DNA of 12,929 nucleotides from Bacillota bacterium (GTDB lineage Bacteria > Bacillota > Clostridia > Christensenellales > SZUA-584), in NCBI GenBank assembly GCA_023441905.1, contig JAEZNC010000218.1, positions 1-12,929 on the forward strand, read 5' to 3'. The first letter of the stretch is position 1. Each line of letters starts with the position of its first letter. This document shows, one piece after another, positions 6,205-12,929 of the stretch. Under the pieces are notes generated by a model, which was given only the letters and a program-made list of their open reading frames with translations, was not told where the DNA came from and did not search any database. The position numbers were made by a program, and so were the translations under genes.

Positions 6205-7911
6205 TTAGTATTTTCCAAAATCGCCGTCGTCTGTTTCAATGGGTCCCGGACTTGGGTTATCCCGCCCCATGCTCAAAGACGGTACATCAGCCTGATCAAG
6301 CACAAAATTGCTCACCATTTCCTTGAGCATGGCGGCCTGGCTCGAAAGCTCCTGCGCAGCCGCTGCGGCTTCCTGGGCTGTGGCTGAATTGGTCTGCACC
6401 ACGCGCGACATCTGTTCAATGCCCATGTTGACCTGACCCACAGCTGTGGCCTGCTGATTTGATGCCTCCGCAATTTCGCGCACCAAATCAACAGCCTTGC
6501 CGACAACATCCACAATGTGCGACAACGCCCCGGCCGTCTCATCCGCAATCTTAGTGCCGTCCTCGGTTTTTCTAATTGATCCTTCAATGAGCTCAGTCGT
6601 TTCTTTTGCTGCGTTTGCGCTGCGGGCAGCGAGGTTTCTGACCTCTTCGGCCACCACGGCAAAGCCTTTGCCGTGGATACCGGCTCTGGCCGCTTCCACC
6701 GCCGCATTTAAAGCGAGTATATTGGTCTGAAACGCAATATCATCGATGACTTTAATGATTTTGGAAATATTCGCAGAAGACTCATTGATGCCGATCATGG
6801 CCTGCTGAAGGGCCCTCATCTGATCGTTGCCTTGCAGCGCCTTATCCTTAGCCTGCTCAGACATTTCGTTTGCTTTATTTGCGCTCAGCGCATTCTGCCG
6901 CGTCTGTGACGCGATTTGAGTCACTGTCGCCGTCAGTTCTTCGATGGAGGCCGCCTGTTCCGTAGCACCCTGTGATATCGCCTGACTGCCCTGAGAAACC
7001 TGCATTGTCCCCGAAGCCACTTGCTGCGCGGCCAGATCCACATCGGCGAGCAGCGTCTGCAGCTCTTTCGCCTGTTTCTCTCCTCGTCTTATGGTGGCCT
7101 TGATATCCGTCAAATCCTTGATGATAATCAGAGCACCGATGACTTCTCCGTCATGAAACGACGGAACACCGATATAATGAATTTCTTTCACCTCATCGTC
7201 ATTCGGACGCGATAATGTTTCTCCCTGCTGAACGGTTTTTAGCTGCATCGTGCGTGCGCATGCGCATCCTTCCGTCCCGCAGTCGTCCGTTCTGAGAACA
7301 TCATAGCATTTTTTCCCAATCAGTTGCTGCTGATCGTTACCGGTCATTTCCGCACCGCTGGCGTTGATGAACTGTATATTAAATTCTTTATCGATCTTCA
7401 GAAGCGGGCTCGGCATCTTGTCGATTTCATTCACAAACGTATCCACAACCGTATTGACGCCTTCAATCACCTCTCGATAGGCACCATGGTGCTTTCCCGT
7501 ATCAATCCGTTTAAAGTACTGTCCATGAATCACATCTTCAGCCTGTATCTTGATTTGCGCTGTCAATGCCAGCACAGATTTCATAACTTGCTGAAAGGAC
7601 CTCAAGAGATCTCCGACTTCGTCTTTAGCGTTATATTCTATGTTTTCAATACCCATATCTCCGTCGGCGACCCGCTTTGCCTCTTTGGACAAATTAACAA
7701 TCGGCTTGCTGATCACGCGTGATACGACGATTGCTAGCAGAATGGACAACGCCACACCAACCCCGATCAGTATGAATAATACCGTATTCAAAGAAGATTC
7801 AGACGTTTGACCCAAATACCCCACGATGCCGACCGCAATCATCACCAATGCAATCAGCAAATAACCCAAAATGATTTTTGTCGCGATCTTTCGATTCTGA
7901 AACCAGCGCAT
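6205..7911 (-). CDS. Methyl-accepting chemotaxis protein with cysteine-rich cytoplasmic PAS domain (MCP2)
   Basis: This 568-residue receptor is built to sense inside the cell. Two membrane helices (about 12-34 and 43-65) are joined by a loop of only about ten residues, so there is no extracellular sensor. HAMP (about 62-115) and a HAMP-like module (about 120-160) follow. Then comes a PAS domain (about 163-270) with a four-cysteine pattern C202-x8-C211-x4-C216-x-C218, suggesting a metal or redox cofactor (inference). The signalling coiled coil (about 290-540) has tip FQTNILALNAAVEAARAG (394-411) and the protein ends in FGKY. The ATG at 7911 has AAAGGAG seven bases upstream. It is a single-gene transcription unit with a sigma-28-like promoter and a leader hairpin. 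The signalling domain is very close to those of MCP1 and MCP3. Confidence 0.95.
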   Translation of the reverse strand: MRWFQNRKIATKIILGYLLIALVMIAVGIVGYLGQTSESSLNTVLFILIGVGVALSILLAIVVSRVISKPIVNLSKEAKRVADGDMGIENIEYNAKDEVGDLLRSFQQVMKSVLALTAQIKIQAEDVIHGQYFKRIDTGKHHGAYREVIEGVNTVVDTFVNEIDKMPSPLLKIDKEFNIQFINASGAEMTGNDQQQLIGKKCYDVLRTDDCGTEGCACARTMQLKTVQQGETLSRPNDDEVKEIHYIGVPSFHDGEVIGALIIIKDLTDIKATIRRGEKQAKELQTLLADVDLAAQQVASGTMQVSQGSQAISQGATEQAASIEELTATVTQIASQTRQNALSANKANEMSEQAKDKALQGNDQMRALQQAMIGINESSANISKIIKVIDDIAFQTNILALNAAVEAARAGIHGKGFAVVAEEVRNLAARSANAAKETTELIEGSIRKTEDGTKIADETAGALSHIVDVVGKAVDLVREIAEASNQQATAVGQVNMGIEQMSRVVQTNSATAQEAAAAAQELSSQAAMLKEMVSNFVLDQADVPSLSMGRDNPSPGPIETDDGDFGKY

Positions 7912-7955
7912 GTTATCTCTCCTTTGTATTATCTTTTTTTATTTGATTGAACAGT

Positions 7956-8007
7956 AAAAAAGCATTTCGCCTAAATCAAAAGACGCTCGGGTTCGGTAAA
8001 ATGCTTT
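7956..8007 (-). terminator. Terminator-like hairpin in the MCP2 leader (possible attenuator)
   Basis: On the minus strand AAAGCATTT (8007-7999) and AAATGCTTT (7967-7959) form a perfect 9-bp stem, with an inner CGTC/GGCG stem, followed by more T (to 7956). It lies between the MCP2 promoter (8103-8077) and the start codon (7911), so it could stop MCP2 transcription early. The bulky loop could instead be a folded leader element. Confidence 0.45.
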
Positions 8008-8076
8008 ATCGCCTGTTTGTTTTATACAGCAGCTCAATATATATCTCTCTCTTCCAAATATAATTCACCGTATAAT

Positions 8077-8103
8077 TTATCGGATTTTTATGATAATAAC
8101 TTA
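8077..8103 (-). promoter_or_regulatory. SigD/sigma-28-like promoter of MCP2
   Basis: On the minus strand TAAG (8103-8100), a 15-base spacer and TCCGATAA (8084-8077) fit TAAA-N15-GCCGATAA closely. The same TAAG variant of the -35 is used before MCP1. The leader would be about 160 bases long. It begins just after the terminator of the MCP3 operon. Confidence 0.65.
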
Positions 8104-8141
8104 ACTAAAATTGGCTCTGTTGTCTTATTATTTTCCTGTAT

Positions 8142-8176
8142 AAAAAAATGGGGGGCATCGATATTCGCAGCCCCTC
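8142..8176 (-). terminator. Intrinsic terminator of the HD-GYP-cheW-MCP3 operon
   Basis: On the minus strand GGGGC (8174-8170) pairs with GCCCC (8156-8152), with an inner CGA-ATA-TCG hairpin. A run of seven T (8148-8142) follows after a three-base gap. It leaves a 3' untranslated region of about 190 bases after MCP3. Confidence 0.65.
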
Positions 8177-8362
8177 AAATTGTAATAAACTTTTTATCAT
8201 AGCTGGCATGTATAGATCGGCTACGCAAAACACCATGTCTCATGCATAGTCTATTGAATGGCATTTCCCGCCCGTTTCATCGGCGTTTTCTGTGCCTGCA
8301 CAACACAGGCATAGATCTGTCCAGTAAGAAACGGTGTATTGTCAGCCCACGCAAGAGATCAA
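8177..8362 (-). other. Long 3' untranslated region of the MCP3 operon
   Basis: No gene is seen in these 186 bases between the MCP3 stop and its terminator. There are short hairpins, such as TGCCTG/CAGGCA (8293-8298 with 8306-8311) and CGCC/GGCG near 8270-8286. I found no known riboswitch core. Confidence 0.4.
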
Positions 8363-10432
8363 TCAATACTTGCCGAAATCCTCATTGCTCATTTCAATCA
8401 GTTCCTTTCTATCCGCTTCTTTTGGACCCTTATTGCCGGAAAGCAGCTTATTTGCCGAGTTGTTCTGAGCCTCTTTCAATTTAAATTTTCCCACCATTTC
8501 CTTGAGCATCACTGCCTGACCGGAGAGCTCTTCTGCCGCAGCCGCGGCTTCCTGAGACGTGGCAGAGTTTGTCTGCACCACCTGTGACATCTGTTCTATA
8601 CCTCTGTTCACTTCACCGATGGCCGTGGCCTGATGGTTGGATGCAGCTGATATCTGGGCAACCAATTGCACCGCATTCTCCACGCCTTCCACAATGCGGG
8701 ACAGTGCATGTGCCGTATCATCCGCAATCTTTGTACCGACCTCGGTCTTTTTAATTGACCCCTCAATAAGCTCAGTGGTCTCTTTGGCCGCCGCCGCGCT
8801 GCGTGCGGCCAGGTTCCTTACCTCTTCGGCCACCACCGCAAAGCCCTTGCCATGGATGCCCGCTCTCGCCGCCTCCACCGCGGCATTCAGTGCGAGTATG
8901 TTTGTCTGGAATGCGATATCGTCAATCACTTTGATAATTTTGGAGATGCTTGCCGACGATTCGTTAATGCCGATCATCGCCTGCTGCAGCGCCTTCATTT
9001 GAGCATTCCCCTGTACGGCACTCTCTTTCGCGACTTCGGACATCTCATTCGCCTTGCCCGCGCCGACCGCATTTTGCCTCGTCTGTGCCGCAATTTCAGT
9101 GACTGTCGATGTCAGTTCTTCAATAGAGGCCGCCTGCTCGGTGGCACCCTGTGATATCGCCTGGCTCCCGTCAGATACCTGAGATGTGCCTGCGGCAACC
9201 TGTTGCGCCGCAATATTGATATCGCCGAGCAGTTCGTTCAGTGATAAAATGATACCGTTGATGGATTCCTTGAGCTCAATAAAATCGCCCTTGTATTCGG
9301 ACGCAATGCCGACATCGAGGTTACCCTGCGCCATTGCGCCAAGCACATCAGAAATTTCGCGGATATAGCCGCTGATTGTGTTGATGCTGCTGTTCAGCGC
9401 GTTCTTGATCACCGCATGATCACCCTGATAGCTGCCCATCACATTCACATTGAGGTTGCCTTTCGCCATCTCACTCAATACAGCGCTGGCTTCATTTACC
9501 GGCTCAATAACCGCGTTCAATGTGTTATTGATGCCCTCAACGATCTTTCTGTAGTCGCCTTGGTGTCTGTCAGCATCCGCCCGGGTTGAAAGCTGTCCGT
9601 TCACGGCGGCTTCGGTTAACATATTGGTGTCGGCAACAAGCGCCTGTATCGCATCAAGTATGCCCCTGAACGATTCGAAAAGCTCTCCCACCTCATCTTT
9701 AGAGTGGTAATTGGTGCGTTTAATATCCGTATCCCCGGCAGCCAGCTGCTTGGCCACATCATTGAGATGCCGAACCGGCCTGCTGATCAACCGAGATATG
9801 AAAATACCCAGCAGCATGGCGGCCACCACTGCCGCAGCCACAATGGCAATCATGATTGTTTTTGTTGTGTCCGTATTGGCATCCTGTGCTGCCAAAATAG
9901 CTTGCCCAGACTCGGCATCAAAATCAACAAATTCGTCAATGCAGTTCTGTGCGTCCGCCACCGACTGTACCGAAGCATCCTCCCTCATATACTGACAAGC
10001 ACCATCAAAGTCTCCGCTCTGTCCCATAGCCACAATTTTATCGCGCACCTGAGCATAAATCGTGATATATTCTTCAAGTTCTGAATACCCCTGCTGTTGT
10101 TCCTGCGTTGTGCACGTACCCTTGTAGAGTTCAAGGTTTTTCATCATTTCTTGATCAGATCCTGTTATTTTCTCTACATAACCTGCGGTTTTTGCAACAT
10201 CGGCTTCAATGATAATATCGCGAAAAAGTGCACGCTGTGAATTGAATTCCGTTGCAACATGTCCCAAATAACCCTGCGAGTTACCGTAATTGGTGAACAG
10301 CAAACGGCTTTGATAACTGTTGTTTTCAAGCGCAATCAAACCGTAAACCCCCACAAACCCGGTTATCACCGCCAAAAGCAGAAAAGCTAATATCAATTTC
10401 ACGGATATCTTTAAGTTTTTAAACCAATTCAT
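8363..10432 (-). CDS. Methyl-accepting chemotaxis protein with extracellular sensor and HAMP repeats (MCP3)
   Basis: This 689-residue receptor has the same plan as MCP1 and aligns with it without gaps through residue 652. It has membrane helix 1 (about 11-33), an extracellular helical sensor (34-190) with the same NYGNSQGYLGH motif and a QRALFRD helix, membrane helix 2 (about 191-212), HAMP (213-265), HAMP-like modules to about 404, and a signalling coiled coil with the conserved tip at 508-525. The sensor region differs most (for example extra cysteines C107, C146, C164), so the ligand may differ. The C-terminal tail after 652 is distinct until the final DFGKY. The ATG at 10432 follows AGGGGG, which overlaps the cheW stop codon; start and stop are only nine bases apart, showing coupled translation. 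It is the last gene of the HD-GYP-cheW-MCP3 operon. Confidence 0.95.
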   Translation of the reverse strand: MNWFKNLKISVKLILAFLLLAVITGFVGVYGLIALENNSYQSRLLFTNYGNSQGYLGHVATEFNSQRALFRDIIIEADVAKTAGYVEKITGSDQEMMKNLELYKGTCTTQEQQQGYSELEEYITIYAQVRDKIVAMGQSGDFDGACQYMREDASVQSVADAQNCIDEFVDFDAESGQAILAAQDANTDTTKTIMIAIVAAAVVAAMLLGIFISRLISRPVRHLNDVAKQLAAGDTDIKRTNYHSKDEVGELFESFRGILDAIQALVADTNMLTEAAVNGQLSTRADADRHQGDYRKIVEGINNTLNAVIEPVNEASAVLSEMAKGNLNVNVMGSYQGDHAVIKNALNSSINTISGYIREISDVLGAMAQGNLDVGIASEYKGDFIELKESINGIILSLNELLGDINIAAQQVAAGTSQVSDGSQAISQGATEQAASIEELTSTVTEIAAQTRQNAVGAGKANEMSEVAKESAVQGNAQMKALQQAMIGINESSASISKIIKVIDDIAFQTNILALNAAVEAARAGIHGKGFAVVAEEVRNLAARSAAAAKETTELIEGSIKKTEVGTKIADDTAHALSRIVEGVENAVQLVAQISAASNHQATAIGEVNRGIEQMSQVVQTNSATSQEAAAAAEELSGQAVMLKEMVGKFKLKEAQNNSANKLLSGNKGPKEADRKELIEMSNEDFGKY

Positions 10433-10441
10433 ATAGACCCC

Positions 10442-10933
10442 CTAATTTAATCCTTTCACGATTTTTGTCTCTTCGTCATTGAACAGCCTGTCACAATCGA
10501 GTAGCAGCCTCACCTGAGCGTTCACCTTTCCGATTCCCGACAGATATCCATTGCTGTCCGCTGTCTTTATTTTCGGTGGCGGCGCAATGTCTTTTTCATC
10601 AATCGCAAGCACTTCGGTCACACTGTCAACAATCAGTCCAATAGTGAGCCTGTCTGTTTCTACCACCACGATGCATGTTCTGTCCGTGTATTGCATCTCT
10701 CTTTTGTTAAGACGGCAATGCATGTCGATCACCGGAATGATCTTGCCTCTCAGGTTGATGATGCCCTTCACATAGCTCGGCGCCTCAGGAAGCGAATTGA
10801 CTGCCTGCATACCGATAATCTCGGTGACATACCTGATTGGAATGCCATAAGCCTCCGTGTCAATCAGAAATTCCAGGTACTTCCCGTTTTGTGCATCTTC
10901 AATTTCTGCCATCTCATCGTGTTCCAATGTCAT
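10442..10933 (-). CDS. cheW: CheW chemotaxis coupling protein
   Basis: CheW links chemoreceptors to the histidine kinase CheA in the membrane-attached array. The 163-residue product has the typical two-subdomain fold: KYLEFLIDTEAYGIPI near the start, and the hallmark PSYVKGIINLRGKIIPVID segment in the first half, followed by VVETDRLTIGLIVDSVTEV. The start at 10933 (MTLEHDE) is preferred because AGAGGGGG lies seven bases upstream; an ATG twelve codons earlier (10969) has its nearest AGGAGG about 19 bases away. It stands 59 bp after the HD-GYP stop and 9 bp before MCP3, so it is probably a dedicated coupling protein for MCP3, though it could serve the whole array. No CheA or other che gene is in the window. 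Confidence 0.95.
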   Translation of the reverse strand: MTLEHDEMAEIEDAQNGKYLEFLIDTEAYGIPIRYVTEIIGMQAVNSLPEAPSYVKGIINLRGKIIPVIDMHCRLNKREMQYTDRTCIVVVETDRLTIGLIVDSVTEVLAIDEKDIAPPPKIKTADSNGYLSGIGKVNAQVRLLLDCDRLFNDEETKIVKGLN

Positions 10934-10992
10934 TGATTTTCCCCCTCTTTTTATAGTGATCGTGACCATTCGTCGTTTTGTCGCAGCACCTC

Positions 10993-11655
10993 CTAATCCT
11001 TCTTCCGGTTCAGTTGCGGTTTATCATCAATCCTGATATCCTTTTCGTTATCCAAAAATATCAATACAATATCAGGGTCAAACTGTGCTCCTGCATGTTT
11101 TGCGATTTCTTCGCAGGCCTCTTCATGTGTTCTTTTTTTGCTGTACGGTCTTTTGTGTGTGATTGCGTCATATGCATCGCAAACAGAGGTCACTCTTGCG
11201 ATTAACGGGATGTTGTCGGAAATCAGACCATAAGGATAACCACTGCCATCCCACCGTTCATGATGAAAAACAGCAGCATCAAAAATGCTCTGTTTCAGCG
11301 ATGGTTTGCCTTTGAAAACGTCTGGATTTTTTTCAATAAATTCTTGTGCATACAAGGGATGCATGGTGATTGTTTCAAATTCTTCGAATGTTAAAGGGTC
11401 TTCTTTGCAAAGAATATCAGCCGAAATCCACGCCTTGCCTATATCATGGAAAAACGCATAATGGCCGAAAAGTGTAAACTCCGGGGCGTTATCCTTGTAT
11501 GGGGCATATCTTAATAAAATATGGAGCAGCATGGAAGTGAGAACGCCTACACGATGCATGTGCGCAATTTCGTCGGGTGGAATAGACCGAAGCACAGCAT
11601 CCAATGCTTGATTTGAATAAATTTTAACCCCCACTATTGCTGCCTTTTCTGTCAT
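10993..11655 (-). CDS. HD-GYP domain protein, probable c-di-GMP phosphodiesterase
   Basis: HD-GYP proteins are metal-dependent phosphodiesterases that break down cyclic di-GMP. The 220-residue product is almost only catalytic domain: E29 and H32-x2-R35 in helix 1, the HD pair H70-D71 with DIGK (K74), H99 in MHP, H131-H132 in HHERWDGSGYP with the GYP triad at 139-141, and D160 in VCDAYDAIT followed by KRPY. All metal-ligand positions I can place are present, so it should be active. There is no N-terminal sensor or receiver domain, unlike most relatives. The ATG at 11655 lacks a clear ribosome binding site; a GTG at 11634 (codon 8) has AAAAGG eight bases upstream and may be the true start. It is the first gene of the operon with cheW and MCP3. 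The integrase ends 118 bp upstream. Confidence 0.92.
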   Translation of the reverse strand: MTEKAAIVGVKIYSNQALDAVLRSIPPDEIAHMHRVGVLTSMLLHILLRYAPYKDNAPEFTLFGHYAFFHDIGKAWISADILCKEDPLTFEEFETITMHPLYAQEFIEKNPDVFKGKPSLKQSIFDAAVFHHERWDGSGYPYGLISDNIPLIARVTSVCDAYDAITHKRPYSKKRTHEEACEEIAKHAGAQFDPDIVLIFLDNEKDIRIDDKPQLNRKKD

Positions 11656-11716
11656 GTATCAATAGAATCCATTCTGTAGTATAATTAGATAAAGCTGATT
11701 GAGTTATTTTATTGAT

Positions 11717-11768
11717 TTTTCAGCTATAATGCCGCAGTATATCTTATACTGCGGCATATGGCTGAAAA
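11717..11768. repeat. Long two-part palindrome between the integrase and the HD-GYP gene
   Basis: The inner arms ATGCCGCAGTATA (11729-11741) and TATACTGCGGCAT (11745-11757) are perfectly complementary around a TCT loop. The outer arms TTTTCAGC (11717-11724) and GCTGAAAA (11761-11768) are also perfect. The result is 21 base pairs with one small internal loop. It begins six bases after the integrase stop on the minus strand. No T-run follows on either strand, so it is an atypical terminator; it could instead be a recombination or attachment-associated structure. Confidence 0.75.
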
Positions 11769-11773
11769 GGTGC

Positions 11774-12929
11774 TTAAAATAAGGGCTGTTCCATTTTGTC
11801 AGCAATCTGTGACGGCGGATTGCCCGATATTGAAGTGTGGATGAGGCTGAGCTTCTCGATTGCTTTTTTCTTTTGTTCCATCAATGAATGCGCATAGATA
11901 TTGAGTGTGTTGGTGACAGAAGCATGTCCCAGCAACTCACTGACCGTTTTTATATCGACCCCCATTTCCAGCGCGCGGGTCGCAAATGTATGCCGAATCG
12001 TGTGAAATTTTCGATAACCGATATCGGCTCTTTTTAAAATACTCATGTAGTACTTTTGCAGTGTGCGGGTGTCCATCGGTGTCGGCGCGTTAGATAACAC
12101 AAAACACTCTGCGCGGTTTATTGCAGGCCCTTGAAACTGCCGCAGCATCGCCGATAAAAAATCTGGCAAAGGAATCTGGCGATTTGAACTACGATTCTTT
12201 GGGGAACTGACATACAAAATTGTTTTATTATCTCCATTCCCAAAGTTCTTCTTTCTTGATAGTGTCGCATTAATCATGATCGTGTTTGCTGATGTATCAA
12301 TATTGCACCATTTGAGCGCGCCAATCTCCCCTAAACGCAGACCTGTGTAAAAGCAAAGCAAAATACACAACGATTTTATATTGTTGTGAAACAAGAGGAT
12401 TTCCTCAATTTTTCTTTGTTCTTCGAACGAAAAAACTTGCACTATGTTTGTCTGCTTCTTTGGTAGCCTAAGCGTCTCCAAAAAAATTTTCTTATAATCT
12501 TCCTGCAGTATGGATCTCAGCGCCACCTTGAATACGGTCAGAATTTTATTCTGATAAGAATACGAAAGTGACGTATTATTGCTGATATAGGTGACAAAGT
12601 TCTCGAGTGTTCCTTTCGATATTGTTTCCATTTTTGACGTTTCCAAATAAGGATAGACATATGTCTTGATACAGTAATAGTAATTCTCATATGTCGATAG
12701 TTTAACCCTTGTGGAACAACCCTCCAGCCAATTCTCCAATTGCTCCAATATGTTCGGGACCGCATCGTCAGGACTCTGTTTTTTTATACTCTTATTTTCT
12801 TCACCTTCTTCCTTGATTTTTTTATTTCTTTTTTCTTTGGCTTCGGTATATGTTTTCCCATATACCGAAATATAATGACCGTCCCCTTTTTTGATTCTAG
12901 CCTCCCAGCGTCTATCTTTTCGTTTGTAG
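11774..12929 (-). CDS. int: Tyrosine recombinase/integrase, N-terminus outside the window
   Basis: This is a site-specific recombinase of the Tn916/phage integrase type, which inserts and excises mobile elements. The frame is open to the right edge, giving 384 visible residues; only a short N-terminal piece appears missing. An AP2-like arm-binding domain (visible residues about 1-45: YKRKDRRWEARI, GDGHYISVYGKTYTEAKEK) is followed by a charged linker, a SAM-like core-binding domain (about 61-160) and the catalytic domain (about 165-370). The full active site is visible: R198 in TGLRLGE, K244 in SPKNR, H309 and R312 in HTIRHTF, H335 in LLGHAS, and the nucleophile Y345 in NIYAH. A TTG at 12748 is not the real start, because the reading frame and the arm-binding domain continue upstream of it. 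The 3' end faces the chemotaxis operon, so the rest of the element probably lies to the right. Confidence 0.95.
   Translation of the reverse strand, partial: YKRKDRRWEARIKKGDGHYISVYGKTYTEAKEKRNKKIKEEGEENKSIKKQSPDDAVPNILEQLENWLEGCSTRVKLSTYENYYYCIKTYVYPYLETSKMETISKGTLENFVTYISNNTSLSYSYQNKILTVFKVALRSILQEDYKKIFLETLRLPKKQTNIVQVFSFEEQRKIEEILLFHNNIKSLCILLCFYTGLRLGEIGALKWCNIDTSANTIMINATLSRKKNFGNGDNKTILYVSSPKNRSSNRQIPLPDFLSAMLRQFQGPAINRAECFVLSNAPTPMDTRTLQKYYMSILKRADIGYRKFHTIRHTFATRALEMGVDIKTVSELLGHASVTNTLNIYAHSLMEQKKKAIEKLSLIHTSISGNPPSQIADKMEQPLF

Larger units (their letters stand above)
11717..12929. mobile_element. Probable left end of an integrated element (ICE or prophage)
   Basis: An intact integrase lies next to a chemotaxis operon, with a long palindrome just beyond the integrase stop. 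Tn916-like and phage integrases are commonly the gene nearest one attachment site. The boundary is not proven: no direct repeat or att core can be identified without the other end. Confidence 0.35.

Noticed and set aside
11678..11706. TATACT -10 box before the HD-GYP gene
   Set aside because: The hexamer at the right distance upstream (TAACTC) is a poor -35, and there is no extended -10, so I do not call a promoter.
12538..12765. Minus-strand frame of 75 codons and a TTG start at 12748 for the integrase
   Set aside because: The 75-codon frame is a shadow of the integrase. The integrase frame and its arm-binding domain continue upstream of 12748 to the window edge.
1..12929. CRISPR array, rRNA or tRNA genes, insertion sequences
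   Set aside because: I looked for regular short repeats, tRNA cloverleaves and transposase motifs on both strands and saw none.

Overview
The window looks like chromosomal DNA from a motile, mid-GC Clostridia-type Firmicute. The evidence is: Rho with the long acidic insertion common in Clostridia, tandem DUF1540 cysteine-rich proteins, AGGAGG-type ribosome binding sites, compact Rho-independent terminators, SigD/sigma-28-like promoters before chemoreceptor genes, and a clostridial-type c-di-GMP-I (GEMM) riboswitch. The species cannot be named from the sequence alone.

Layout. 1-279 (-): 5' part of a small membrane protein gene running off the left edge. 292-1854 (-): rho, starting at TTG. 2160-2649 (+): two DUF1540 genes, ending at a terminator usable on both strands. 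2705-3452: no convincing protein gene, but a dense series of minus-strand RNA signals: the MCP1 terminator, a possible promoter-RNA-terminator unit, a strong promoter with a perfect palindrome, and a c-di-GMP-I riboswitch with no obvious target gene. 3453-5507 (-): chemoreceptor MCP1, with a sigma-28-like promoter. 5825-6034 (+): structured RNA with mutually exclusive hairpins and a T-run, also without a downstream gene. 6205-7911 (-): MCP2, a receptor with no extracellular sensor but a cysteine-rich cytoplasmic PAS domain; its leader holds a sigma-28-like promoter and a terminator-like hairpin. 11655-8363 (-): a tight three-gene cluster, HD-GYP phosphodiesterase, cheW, MCP3. 11717-11768: a long two-part palindrome. 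11774 to the right edge (-): a tyrosine integrase, probably the end of an integrated element extending to the right.

How it fits together. The core is chemosensory signalling tied to cyclic di-GMP. Three receptors share a nearly identical signalling domain and the same C-terminal FGKY tail, so they probably use one CheA/CheW array and one adaptation system. One receptor is encoded with a CheW coupling protein and a c-di-GMP-degrading HD-GYP enzyme, and a c-di-GMP aptamer lies about 400 bp downstream of another receptor. The most unusual parts are the orphan riboswitch and the unassigned structured RNA, both in the spaces between receptor genes.
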